A DNA stretch of 64,000 nucleotides. Origin: Halobacillus fulvus. Its GTDB lineage: Bacteria; Bacillota; Bacilli; Bacillales; Halobacillaceae. The notes under the pieces were generated by a model. That model ran no database searches and was not told the origin of the DNA. It worked only from the letters and a program-made list of their open reading frames with translations. Location of the stretch: assembly GCA_004078665.1 (NCBI GenBank), contig SCFO01000002.1, positions 1 through 64,000 on the forward strand, read 5' to 3'. The position numbers were made by a program, and so were the translations under genes. Of the stretch, positions 48,994 to 56,363 are shown one piece after another. Position 1 is the stretch's first letter, and each line of letters starts with the position of its first letter.

Positions 48994-49005
48994 AGGAGGG
49001 ATAGA

Positions 49006-49353
49006 ATGGACACAGATTTAAAAGCTCATTTAAAGGAACTGGAAGAAGCGCATATTCGTCCTGAAGTGAGAAAAGATCCGGGAAAATTAGGACAAATATT
49101 AGCCGACGATTTTTGGGAAATCGGCAGTTCAGGCGTCATATACACCAGGAAAGAATGTCTTGAACTGGGCGTCGTGCTTACGGAAATGACCCTTCATGAT
49201 TATAAAGTTCAGCCGTTAGCCCCTGACGTTGTGCTCGCCACTTATTTGATCCGAGATAAAACGAGAAACCGTAATACGCTAAGGAGTTCTATATGGAAGT
49301 ATGTGGATGGAAGATGGCGTCTTTCTTTTCATCAGGGGACGATCACTAAGTGA
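49006..49353 (+). CDS. DUF4440 (SnoaL/NTF2-like) protein
   Basis: 115 residues; AAAGGAGGGA precedes the ATG. NTF2-like pattern: LKAHLKELEEAHIRPEVRKD, LADDFWEIGSSGVIYTRKEC and SSIWKYVDGRWRLSFHQGT. Small cone-shaped fold; binding or catalytic role unknown. Confidence 0.85.
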   Translation: MDTDLKAHLKELEEAHIRPEVRKDPGKLGQILADDFWEIGSSGVIYTRKECLELGVVLTEMTLHDYKVQPLAPDVVLATYLIRDKTRNRNTLRSSIWKYVDGRWRLSFHQGTITK

Positions 49354-49393
49354 ATAAAATAAACCACACAAAGAATGTTCTGGAGGTTGTGAT

Positions 49394-49573
49394 TTGAAAA
49401 TCATTATGAGTTTCATAGGGTTGTTATGCATTGCAGTGATTTCCCTCTATAACATCTTTAACCGAGACGTTTTCAGTACAAAAGTTTCCGCCTTATCTGT
49501 GTTTGCTTTTGTAGTAGGTGGTATTATCGCGATTTACATAAGTTACATAAAAACAAAGAGGAGAAGAACATGA
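49394..49573 (+). CDS. Small two-helix membrane protein
   Basis: 59 residues from TTG 49394 with GGAGGTTG upstream. Helices IIMSFIGLLCIAVISLYNI and VSALSVFAFVVGGIIAIYIS, basic tail KTKRRRT. Its stop overlaps the next gene's start (ATGA). Confidence 0.6.
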   Translation: MKIIMSFIGLLCIAVISLYNIFNRDVFSTKVSALSVFAFVVGGIIAIYISYIKTKRRRT

Positions 49574-49974
49574 ACTTCAACGATTTTAAAGCCAGCCAGA
49601 TCCGAATAGCACGACCAACCGATCAATTCGAAAGAGTCATTGAGTTCTACGAAACAGGCCTCGGCCTAGAGAGGCTGACGGAGTTCCACGGACATCGAGG
49701 ATACGATGGTGTCATTTTTGGACTACCCGGTCTTCCTTACCATCTAGAGTTTACGACACACCAAGACGGCAGCCCCTGTCCAGCTCCGACAAAGGACAAT
49801 CTGCTCGTTTTCTATGTAGAGGATCAAGAGGAGATCAAAAAAGTGTCTGAAAGGCTCGCGCAGATGGGGTACGACGAAGTGGAGCCCGAGAATAAGTATT
49901 GGCAGGAAAAAGGTATGACGATCGAAGACCCTGATGGCTGGAGAATCGTGTTGATGAATACCAGCGGGATATAA
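49570..49974 (+). CDS. VOC (glyoxalase fold) protein
   Basis: 134 residues. RIARPTDQFERVIEFYETGL and GMTIEDPDGWRIVLMNTSGI are the two half-domain signatures; HRGYDGVIFGLPGLPYHLEF lies between. Substrate unknown. Followed by a strong terminator. Confidence 0.9.
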   Translation: MNFNDFKASQIRIARPTDQFERVIEFYETGLGLERLTEFHGHRGYDGVIFGLPGLPYHLEFTTHQDGSPCPAPTKDNLLVFYVEDQEEIKKVSERLAQMGYDEVEPENKYWQEKGMTIEDPDGWRIVLMNTSGI

Positions 49975-49998
49975 GAAATTGTGTAGATGATTTAAAAA

Positions 49999-50046
49999 AG
50001 ACCGCTCTTTTGTTTACTGGGATGTAAGCAAAGAGCGGTCTCTTTC
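49999..50046 (+). terminator. Intrinsic terminator
   Basis: AAGACCGCTCTTT / AAAGAGCGGTCT with an extended GTTTAC/GTAAGC inner stem, T-rich tail. Confidence 0.9.
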
Positions 50047-50051
50047 TATGT

Positions 50052-50168
50052 CGGGAACGGATCTTACTCAATACGGAACAGAGGCGCCATGATCGGGAAC
50101 AGAGCCTCACCATTCGGGAACAGAGTACCACCGAACGGGATCAGACCCACCCCGTTGCGGAACAGAAA
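50052..50168 (+). repeat. Six-unit tandem array, about 21-base period
   Basis: Units headed by CGGGAACAGAG or variants begin at 50052, 50074, 50094, 50115, 50136 and 50158 (steps 22, 20, 21, 21, 22). The 10-11 bases after each head vary. No reading frame is conserved across the units. It lies between a terminator and the promoter of the His-leader/hisS unit. Confidence 0.85.
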
Positions 50169-50209
50169 AGCAGTTCAAGTCTGGAAAATGGAAATACCAT
50201 CGATAACAG

Positions 50210-50238
50210 TTGAAAAAATGAAGCGGGTACCGTATGAT
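50210..50238 (+). promoter_or_regulatory. Promoter of the His leader and histidyl-tRNA synthetase
   Basis: TTGAAA (50210-50215), 17-base spacer, TATGAT (50233-50238). Start expected near 50245, just before the leader's ribosome site. Confidence 0.75.
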
Positions 50239-50266
50239 ACTCTTTAAGAAACCAGAGGTGAACCAT

Positions 50267-50308
50267 ATGTCTTATAACCGTTCACAATTCCATCATCATA
50301 TCTGCTAG
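50267..50308 (+). CDS. Histidine leader peptide (13 residues, three consecutive His)
   Basis: MSYNRSQFHHHIC, ATG 50267, TAG 50306-50308. AGAGGTGA (50254-50261) gives an excellent ribosome site. The His codons CAT CAT CAT are at 50291-50299. Its stop codon forms the first bases of hairpin 1. The position between promoter and terminator, ahead of a His-tRNA synthetase, is the pattern of a ribosome-stalling attenuator. Confidence 0.8.
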   Translation: MSYNRSQFHHHIC

Positions 50309-50345
50309 CCTTGCTATTCGATTTCAATCGATTATAGGAAGGCTA
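50306..50345 (+). promoter_or_regulatory. Attenuator hairpin 1
   Basis: TAGCCTT (50306-50312) pairs with AAGGCTA (50339-50345); inner TCGATT/AATCGA (50318-50331). A ribosome held at the His codons or at the stop would cover its 5' arm. Confidence 0.7.
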
Positions 50346-50354
50346 TTATTCATG

Positions 50355-50402
50355 AACCGCATTTGATTAAGTTTTTCACTTAATTCAAGTGCGGTTTTTT
50401 TA
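50355..50402 (+). terminator. Attenuator terminator before hisS
   Basis: AACCGCA (50355-50361) with TGCGGTT (50390-50396), inner TTGATTAAGT/ACTTAATTCAA, then seven T. Only 24 bases before the hisS ATG, so it must be read through for expression. Confidence 0.88.
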
Positions 50403-50425
50403 TTTTGATTAGAGGAGGAATCACA

Positions 50426-51703
50426 ATGAAGAAAATGGATTATCAAAATGTAAAAGGTACACAAGATTATCTCGGGGAGGCCGCCGTCGTCAGGAGAACG
50501 ATCAGAAGGACATTAGAGGACGTTTTTATCCAATACGGATGCAAGCCGCTGGAAACGCCGATCTTGAACTATACGGAATTGATGGCATCTAAATACGGAG
50601 GCGGCGCCGAGATTCTCGAGGAGATGTACACGCTGACGGACAGAGGAGAGCGGGAGCTGGCGCTCAGGTATGACCTGACCATCCCTTTTGCCAAGGTGGT
50701 GGCGATGAACCCAACAGTCCGGATGCCTTACAAGAGATACGAAATCGGAAAAGTGTTCCGTGACGGGCCGGTCAAGGAAGGCAGGTTCCGAGAATTCACG
50801 CAGTGTGATGTCGATATCGCCGGAGTGGATTCGCAACTAGCGGAAGCGGAGCTGATGAGCATGGCTCTCGACGCTTTTGACCGGCTCGACATGAACGTGG
50901 TCATTCAGTATAACAACCGCAAGCTGCTCGTCGGGATGCTAGAGGCTTTCGGAGTCGAAGAAGAACGGACGAACCAGGTCGTCTTAGTACTCGATAAATT
51001 CGAAAAAGTGGGCATGAAGGCTGTGCTCACTGAGCTAGGTGGACTTGGCCTGTCACCTGGAATTCTCGAAAAGATCGAAGCATTTTTGACAGATGAAGCC
51101 AACACATCGTTCCGCTTCTTAGAAACTTTTGTAGAAAAAAGTGAGCTTGTGAGACAGGGGCTCAGTGAGCTTGAGGAGCTGGAGACGTATCTCGAAGCGC
51201 TTGGGATCAAAGGGAAGTGTGTGTTCAATCCTTTCTTGGCGAGAGGGTTGGAAATTTACACGGGAACGATTTATGAAATCTTCCTTGCTGATGGTTCGAT
51301 TCAGTCGAGCATCGGGAGCGGCGGGAGATACGATAACGCCATTGCCGGCCTGATGAAGACAGATCAGAAATTCCCGACCGTCGGACTCTCCTTCGGCCTC
51401 GATGTTATATACGCGGCCATGAGCAAATCAACGGAAAAGCAGGAGACATCAGGTCTTGACTACTACATCATCCCACTCGGAACGCCAAAAGAGGCCCTCC
51501 TTGTCGCTAGTGAATATCGGAAGCGCGGTTTGAACGTCGAGCTTGAGCTTGGGAACAGGAAGTTAGGGAAGGCGCTGGATAAGGCGAATAAGGAAGGGAT
51601 CCGGAATGCTGTGATTGTCGGGGAGGAGGAAGTGAGAAAGAATCAGGTGAAGATCAAGGAAATGGAGTCGGGGGAAGAAAGAGTAGAGAGCTTTGACTTT
51701 TGA
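50426..51703 (+). CDS. hisS: Histidine-tRNA ligase (probable second copy)
   Basis: 425 residues from ATG 50426 (AGAGGAGGA upstream). Class II synthetase: motif 1 region KGTQDYLGEAAVVRRTIRRT, motif 2 RYEIGKVFRDGPVKEGRFRE, HisA-type RGLEIYTGTIYEIF, motif 3 SSIGSGGRYDNAIAGL, and a C-terminal anticodon-binding domain (DYYIIPLGTPKEALLVASEY), so it is not the truncated HisZ. Its isolated position and the inserted leader suggest an amino-acid-regulated paralogue rather than the aspS-linked housekeeping gene; the other copy is not in this window. Confidence 0.9.
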   Translation: MKKMDYQNVKGTQDYLGEAAVVRRTIRRTLEDVFIQYGCKPLETPILNYTELMASKYGGGAEILEEMYTLTDRGERELALRYDLTIPFAKVVAMNPTVRMPYKRYEIGKVFRDGPVKEGRFREFTQCDVDIAGVDSQLAEAELMSMALDAFDRLDMNVVIQYNNRKLLVGMLEAFGVEEERTNQVVLVLDKFEKVGMKAVLTELGGLGLSPGILEKIEAFLTDEANTSFRFLETFVEKSELVRQGLSELEELETYLEALGIKGKCVFNPFLARGLEIYTGTIYEIFLADGSIQSSIGSGGRYDNAIAGLMKTDQKFPTVGLSFGLDVIYAAMSKSTEKQETSGLDYYIIPLGTPKEALLVASEYRKRGLNVELELGNRKLGKALDKANKEGIRNAVIVGEEEVRKNQVKIKEMESGEERVESFDF

Positions 51704-51814
51704 TGAGAGTTTGAAGGGGCTCGATTAGAATAATCATTTTTAGAAGAGCCCCTTCGCTTCACAATATGTTAAAATTTTCATGTCGACTCTAGAAATAGAA
51801 AAGAGGATCAACGC

Positions 51815-52630
51815 GTGGAATTTTTATCAGAAAAGCTTATCTACATCTCCTTGTTCATTTTAATTATACATACGATTGAAACACTGGCTTATGCTGTACG
51901 CTTATCTGGAGCCAGAGTAGGCTTGATTGCGTCCGCTTTGTCGCTTTTCAATTTAATGGTGATCGTATCGAGAATGGCCAACATGATGCAGCAGCCTTTC
52001 ACCGGTAGTCTGGTCGATACGGCCCCGGACACGAACACATTAGCCTTTGTCGAAAGCCAGTACCGAGTCATTATCGGTGCTTCCACCATCGGCACGCTGG
52101 CGGGAATTGTCCTGTTGCCGACGTTCGTAGCACTCTTTTCGCGATCGATCATCCATTTATCGAGGCAGGGTGGATCCGTGCCTTCGCTGTTCAAAACGTT
52201 TTTTTCACTGGAATATATCAGGCGCGGACTGAATCAAATGCACTTCCCGAACAAATCATATTTGAAAGGGTTCTCGCTTTCCCGAATTCCAAAGCGTTTG
52301 TTTCTCATCAATATGGTCGTCACCGCAATTTATACGATCGGCGTTCTCTCCGCTTTATATGCCGCACTCCTCGAACCGGACCGAGCCTCTACGGCCATCA
52401 TGGCTTCCGGCTTGATCAACGGCGTGGCGACGATTTTGCTCGTAGTGTTCGTCGACCCGAAGATATCGGTGATGGCGGATGATGTGATTCATAAAAGAGG
52501 GGATTATCTAACGTTGAAAAATGTGTCTCTCATGATGGTGACCTCGAGACTGCTTGGGACGTTGCTTGCCCAGGTTCTGTTTATTCCAGGAGCTCAGTAT
52601 ATTGCCTGGTTTACGCAGTTCATTGTATGA
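51815..52630 (+). CDS. amj: Amj-like lipid II flippase
   Basis: 271 residues from GTG 51815 (AGAGGAT upstream). About six helices; EKLIYISLFILIIHTIETLA at the N-terminus, with LFNLMVIVSRMANMMQQP and LTLKNVSLMMVTSRLLGTLL, match the Amj (YdaH) family. In B. subtilis Amj is an alternative lipid II flippase made under SigM control when MurJ is impaired. The family call is from recognised conserved segments. Confidence 0.88.
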   Translation: MEFLSEKLIYISLFILIIHTIETLAYAVRLSGARVGLIASALSLFNLMVIVSRMANMMQQPFTGSLVDTAPDTNTLAFVESQYRVIIGASTIGTLAGIVLLPTFVALFSRSIIHLSRQGGSVPSLFKTFFSLEYIRRGLNQMHFPNKSYLKGFSLSRIPKRLFLINMVVTAIYTIGVLSALYAALLEPDRASTAIMASGLINGVATILLVVFVDPKISVMADDVIHKRGDYLTLKNVSLMMVTSRLLGTLLAQVLFIPGAQYIAWFTQFIV

Positions 52631-52725
52631 GGAAAATGGGCATAACCAGGGAATGAAGTTTGTGTTTATCAAGCAAGGAGCTTGTAATATATAGCTGGTA
52701 CGTATAAAGAATAGGGGGAGATCAG

Positions 52726-53076
52726 GTGAAGGTTTATCATTTTAGCAAGCAAACAGGAAAGAAGATTACAAAATTTGATTCGGATTTTGTCATGTCGCGA
52801 ATAACGAAAACTGACAAAAACACTCATATAGGATGGATGTACTTAGAAGAAAATGGGGTCATTGGCTATCATCAGGCGGTTATACCTCAGTTGCTCCTTA
52901 TCGTTAGCGGGGAAGGTGTTGTAAAGGGAGAAGAGGATACTTATATAAATGTGAAAAGTGGTGACGCCGTTTACTGGGAAAAGGATGAATGGCATGAAAC
53001 TAGAACGGAGAATGGTTTGACGGCAATTGTAATAGAAAGTGAGGAGCTTGACCTATCTGCTTTGAAAAACAAATAA
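52726..53076 (+). CDS. Cupin-fold protein
   Basis: 116 residues from GTG 52726 (GGGGGAG upstream). Cupin motifs GYHQAVIPQLLLIVSGEGVV and SGDAVYWEKDEWHETRTENG; only part of the usual His/Glu metal ligands is visible. Small-molecule binding or isomerase role unknown. Followed closely by a GNAT gene. Confidence 0.85.
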   Translation: MKVYHFSKQTGKKITKFDSDFVMSRITKTDKNTHIGWMYLEENGVIGYHQAVIPQLLLIVSGEGVVKGEEDTYINVKSGDAVYWEKDEWHETRTENGLTAIVIESEELDLSALKNK

Positions 53077-53089
53077 GGAGTTAGAAAAC

Positions 53090-53620
53090 ATGTTTTTGGG
53101 GAGAGGCTGGGGTATGAAAATCGAAACACAGCGATTGAGGATCAGAAAATATACCGAAAAGGACTTTGATTTTCTCTATCATCTATTATCTGATCCCGAA
53201 ATGGTTCGGTATATCGGTCAAGGACAAACCAAAGACGAAAAAGGCACACAGCAATTTCTAAACTGGATTTACGGAACCTATGAATACGGATTAGGTCGCG
53301 GACTTATGGTATTAGAGCACAAAACCGACCGGACCCCGATTGGTCATGCCGGCCTGGTTCCACAGCTGATCGATGGAATGGAGGAGCTTGAAATCGGCTA
53401 TTGGATTTCGCGCGACCATTGGGGCAACGGATATGCGACCGAAGCGGCAAAAGCATTGAAGGACTACGCGGTGATAGAGTTAGAAGAGAGAAGGTTGGTA
53501 TCACTGATTCAAGCTGGAAATCTGGCTTCCATTCATGTGGCATCGAAGCTTGGAATGGAGTTGGAGCGGAAAATGTTTCTCAATGATCGAAAGGTCTATC
53601 TCTATTCGTCTTCATTTTAA
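53090..53620 (+). CDS. GNAT acetyltransferase, RimJ/RimL-like
   Basis: 176 residues from ATG 53090 (AAGGAG 9 bases upstream; ATG 53114 also possible). Contains ETQRLRIRKYTEKDFDFLYH, IGYWISRDHWGNGYATEAAK and AGNLASIHVASKLGM. Target unknown. Confidence 0.9.
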   Translation: MFLGRGWGMKIETQRLRIRKYTEKDFDFLYHLLSDPEMVRYIGQGQTKDEKGTQQFLNWIYGTYEYGLGRGLMVLEHKTDRTPIGHAGLVPQLIDGMEELEIGYWISRDHWGNGYATEAAKALKDYAVIELEERRLVSLIQAGNLASIHVASKLGMELERKMFLNDRKVYLYSSSF

Positions 53621-53636
53621 TAAAAGGAGTGGGTTC

Positions 53637-54182
53637 ATGGTGATTGCTTCCAAAGAGTATCATGTTCGGGACTTGCAGTACGTCATAAGAACTGCCGAGG
53701 TGGAAGATTCACAGGCTTTGGCTGATGTAAGATTGCAAGTTGATGGAGAGACAGAAAATATGGACCGGGTGAGGGGCGAAGCTTATTTAGATGCCGAGGC
53801 GTTGAAGGGAATCATTGAAAAGGATTCTCAAAGTGCGCGAAGCCTCTTTTTAGTAGCCGAAGTGAACGGAGAGATCGCCGGTTTTTCGAGATGTGAAGGA
53901 AGTGAGTTAAAAAGAATGGCGCATAAAGTCGAGTTTGGTGTCGGGGTGTTGGAAGCTTATTGGGGTTATGGGATCGGAAAGCATTTGCTGAAAGAGTCTA
54001 TTCAATGGGCGGAGGAGACCGGTGTGAAAAAGATGACGTTGAATGTACTGGAAACGAATAAAAAAGCTATTAAGCTCTATCATACATACGGTTTTGAGAT
54101 TGAGGGGATGTTGCGGAAGGATAAGGTATTGTCGGATGGACAGTTTTACAATACGCTGCTGATGGGGAGATTCAGTGAATGA
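53637..54182 (+). CDS. GNAT family N-acetyltransferase
   Basis: 181 residues from ATG 53637 (AAAGGAG upstream). YVIRTAEVEDSQALADVRLQ, VEFGVGVLEAYWGYGIGKHL and LNVLETNKKAIKLYHTYGFE give the usual fold. Sits 16 bases after another GNAT gene, but the two are only distantly alike, so not a recent duplication. Confidence 0.9.
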   Translation: MVIASKEYHVRDLQYVIRTAEVEDSQALADVRLQVDGETENMDRVRGEAYLDAEALKGIIEKDSQSARSLFLVAEVNGEIAGFSRCEGSELKRMAHKVEFGVGVLEAYWGYGIGKHLLKESIQWAEETGVKKMTLNVLETNKKAIKLYHTYGFEIEGMLRKDKVLSDGQFYNTLLMGRFSE

Positions 54183-54223
54183 CTTTTTTGTAGCTCAAGA
54201 AGGGAGAGTACCCCCCCTTTCTC

Positions 54224-54715
54224 CTAGATATACAAGTGCAATACATGCTGAGGTCCTTTAGACCCTACATACACCTCATCCTCATCCACAAACCCATTCG
54301 TCAAATAAAGATTGGCTGCCGCAAGGTTTCTTTTATTCACACCAAGAACGACTTCATCCACATGTGGAAGAGAATCTTTTACAAAATCGGAAAGCAGCTT
54401 CAATGCCTGTTTAGCGAAGCCTTTACCCTGAGAGTCGGCTTCAATGGAGAACGAGGTTAAAACCATTGCATGAGGATTGTCACTGTATTTCCTCACCTTA
54501 TCCCCATCTTCCAATGCGAAATAGCCCACAGGTCGTTGGTCATCCATGATCAATACGTGCATGGAGCTTTTTGTGACATGGGGGTTGTCGATTTTCTGCA
54601 AAGGGAGGCTCGTGAACTCCTGCTGATCTTCTGGTAAGTGATAGGATATCAAATATTGTCTGTGGCTCGGTTTATATTCCATTAATGATAGACGGGACTT
54701 CAAGGCGTTGGACAT
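54224..54715 (-). CDS. GNAT family N-acetyltransferase
   Basis: 163 residues; GGAGGTT precedes the ATG. SFSIEADSQGKGFAKQALKL (acetyl-CoA loop) and LGVNKRNLAAANLYLTNGFV. Convergent with the previous GNAT gene. Substrate unknown. Confidence 0.88.
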   Translation of the reverse strand: MSNALKSRLSLMEYKPSHRQYLISYHLPEDQQEFTSLPLQKIDNPHVTKSSMHVLIMDDQRPVGYFALEDGDKVRKYSDNPHAMVLTSFSIEADSQGKGFAKQALKLLSDFVKDSLPHVDEVVLGVNKRNLAAANLYLTNGFVDEDEVYVGSKGPQHVLHLYI

Positions 54716-54806
54716 TTTGTAACCTCCAATTTATGTAAGTGATTCTAGTATAATGAATAGACGATGCCTTAACAAACAAAATGTAGCTGAGCGGAAGGAG
54801 AAGCGT

Positions 54807-55304
54807 ATGACTTCAGACAAATATAATAAATTTATTAGCATTGCCAAAAAGTTGAACGATATCGATACGATCCCCTTATTAATGGGATCCGTTGGTTTGG
54901 AGGTCGTGACAGGGAAAGAGTGGAACGCTCAGGATCTGGACATTCATGTGCCGGGCGACCGTCGTGGATGGGAAGTGCCGGCCGAATCGTCGATTGATAA
55001 CTGGACGTCCATTGTGCACCTCATGAATTCGATGGGGTACAGATTGATCGATTTGCATGAGCATGAGTTCAAGAAAGATGGACTTTCGGTTGAATTCGGA
55101 ATTCTAGATACTCTCCCTGGCTTTGCAGGAGTTGAAGTGGAGGATTTGGAGCTGAGGCAAGAGGACGGAGTGAAATATTTTTTACCGAATCCCGAACAAT
55201 ATCTAAAGATTTACGAGGCTTCCTCAAAGGATAGTTATCGAGCCGATCAAAACAATCATAAAGATCTTAGAAAAATAGACTATTTAAGAAGCTGTCTCAT
55301 TTGA
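54807..55304 (+). CDS. Nucleotidyltransferase-fold protein
   Basis: 165 residues from ATG 54807 (GGAAGGAG upstream). LLMGSVGLEVVTGKEWNAQD followed by LDIHVPGD is a G-S...D-x-D pattern of the MNT/AbiEii-type nucleotidyltransferase fold, with a conserved helical tail (FLPNPEQYLKIYEASSKDSY). Bacillus relatives are sometimes labelled phosphoribosylanthranilate isomerase without support. Substrate unknown; no antitoxin partner is seen next to it. Confidence 0.68.
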   Translation: MTSDKYNKFISIAKKLNDIDTIPLLMGSVGLEVVTGKEWNAQDLDIHVPGDRRGWEVPAESSIDNWTSIVHLMNSMGYRLIDLHEHEFKKDGLSVEFGILDTLPGFAGVEVEDLELRQEDGVKYFLPNPEQYLKIYEASSKDSYRADQNNHKDLRKIDYLRSCLI

Positions 55305-55349
55305 AGCACTAGGACGAACATTCAAACGCAGAATAGGGGGCATGTGAAA

Positions 55350-55769
55350 ATGGATATCGTGAAACAATGGAAAACCGAAGAAAATGACTTTATCCGGAAA
55401 AAAGTCATCGAACATAACATGAAACAGCTCCCGGATGAACTCAAGACACCAAACGAAAACATCAGCTTCATACTTAAAGACGACGCCGGAAACATCCAGG
55501 GAGGTATCACGCTCAACATGTTTTGGCATCATATGCATATTGATTTTTTATGGGTTAATGAAAGGCTGAGAGGCGAGGGCTATGGACGTGCTTTACTAGA
55601 AAAGGCAGAAGAATTTGCTCAAGAGCGAGGTTGCCGATTCATTTATTTGGACACATTCAGTTTCCAGGCTCCTGAATTTTATAAGAGCAATGGGTATGAA
55701 GTATTTGGTGTGCTTGAGGATCATCCAAAAGGGTTCAACCAGTATTTTTTGCAAAAAAGATTTGAGTAA
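55350..55769 (+). CDS. GNAT family N-acetyltransferase
   Basis: 139 residues from ATG 55350 (AGGGGG upstream; GTG 55344 possible). IDFLWVNERLRGEGYGRALL and LDTFSFQAPEFYKSNGYEVF, close to the Bacillus GNAT group often found near small antibiotic-resistance-like genes. Confidence 0.9.
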   Translation: MDIVKQWKTEENDFIRKKVIEHNMKQLPDELKTPNENISFILKDDAGNIQGGITLNMFWHHMHIDFLWVNERLRGEGYGRALLEKAEEFAQERGCRFIYLDTFSFQAPEFYKSNGYEVFGVLEDHPKGFNQYFLQKRFE

Positions 55770-55811
55770 CAATGAAGAGCATATTCAGCGTGTTTTTCGA
55801 GTTTTTAAGGA

Positions 55812-56171
55812 TCACTCTTCAACCTGGATTTTCGTCGCAGTTTCTACATCTCCATCACGTCTGACCCAAACCCTGATCCGGTCTCCAGCGCTGACTTTAT
55901 CTAATTTCGTTTTACCTCCTGTGATCTCTGTCTGATCACCCACTACGACCTCGTGAACTGGATACTGAGCTTCCTCATCGAGAACGGGTGGAGCGAACTC
56001 GATCGTCTCTGTCCCTATATGCTGCACGATGACATTGGAATAATCCGCGTGGTTTTCTTCTTCTATTTCTACTGCCGGCGGAGCGTGTTCTTGAGGGAGA
56101 CTTTTCTCCTTCTCTGCACAGCCGATGCTGAATAAAAGCAGGATGAATACAAGCCAAGGCGTACGTCGCAT
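55812..56171 (-). CDS. Small lipoprotein, DUF3221/OB-like
   Basis: 119 residues; AGGGGG precedes the ATG. Lipobox LFSIGC, Cys about residue 18, a Glu/Pro linker, then a beta domain (KTKLDKVSAGDRIRVWVRRD, VETATKIQVEE) of the OB-fold type seen in YobA/DUF3221 lipoproteins. Transcribed alone after the SSS operon terminator. Confidence 0.7.
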   Translation of the reverse strand: MRRTPWLVFILLLFSIGCAEKEKSLPQEHAPPAVEIEEENHADYSNVIVQHIGTETIEFAPPVLDEEAQYPVHEVVVGDQTEITGGKTKLDKVSAGDRIRVWVRRDGDVETATKIQVEE

Positions 56172-56313
56172 AACCGATTCCCCCTTTAGGTTGATCTAGT
56201 GTTTAGTTTAACAGAACATCAGGGATATTATGGAAGTGGTGTGATGAGAGGACGGGGATGAAAAGCAGACGGATTTTATCATGGTATATGAATGACAAAG
56301 TTGTGACTCCTCA

Positions 56314-56358
56314 TAAAAAAGAAGCAATTGGCAGACACCAATTGCTTCTTTTTTTTCT
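56314..56358. terminator. Bidirectional intrinsic terminator (end of the SSS operon)
   Basis: AAGAAGCAATTGG, short loop, CCAATTGCTTCTT, with A-rich and T-rich flanks on the two sides; closes the minus-strand operon ending at 56364. Confidence 0.9.
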
Positions 56359-56363
56359 CTGTA

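Noticed and set aside
50052-50168. Possible CRISPR array
   Set aside because: Heads are only about 11 bases with variable ends, spacers 10-11 bases, and no cas gene is nearby; CRISPR repeats and spacers are each about 24-40 bases.
50245-50425. T-box leader for hisS
   Set aside because: No AGGGTGGNACCGCG antiterminator core and no stem I motifs; the leader is too short and has a translated His-rich frame instead.
54807-55304. Toxin-antitoxin system of the AbiEii/MNT type
   Set aside because: The nucleotidyltransferase-like protein has no adjacent HEPN or antitoxin gene; its neighbours are acetyltransferases.
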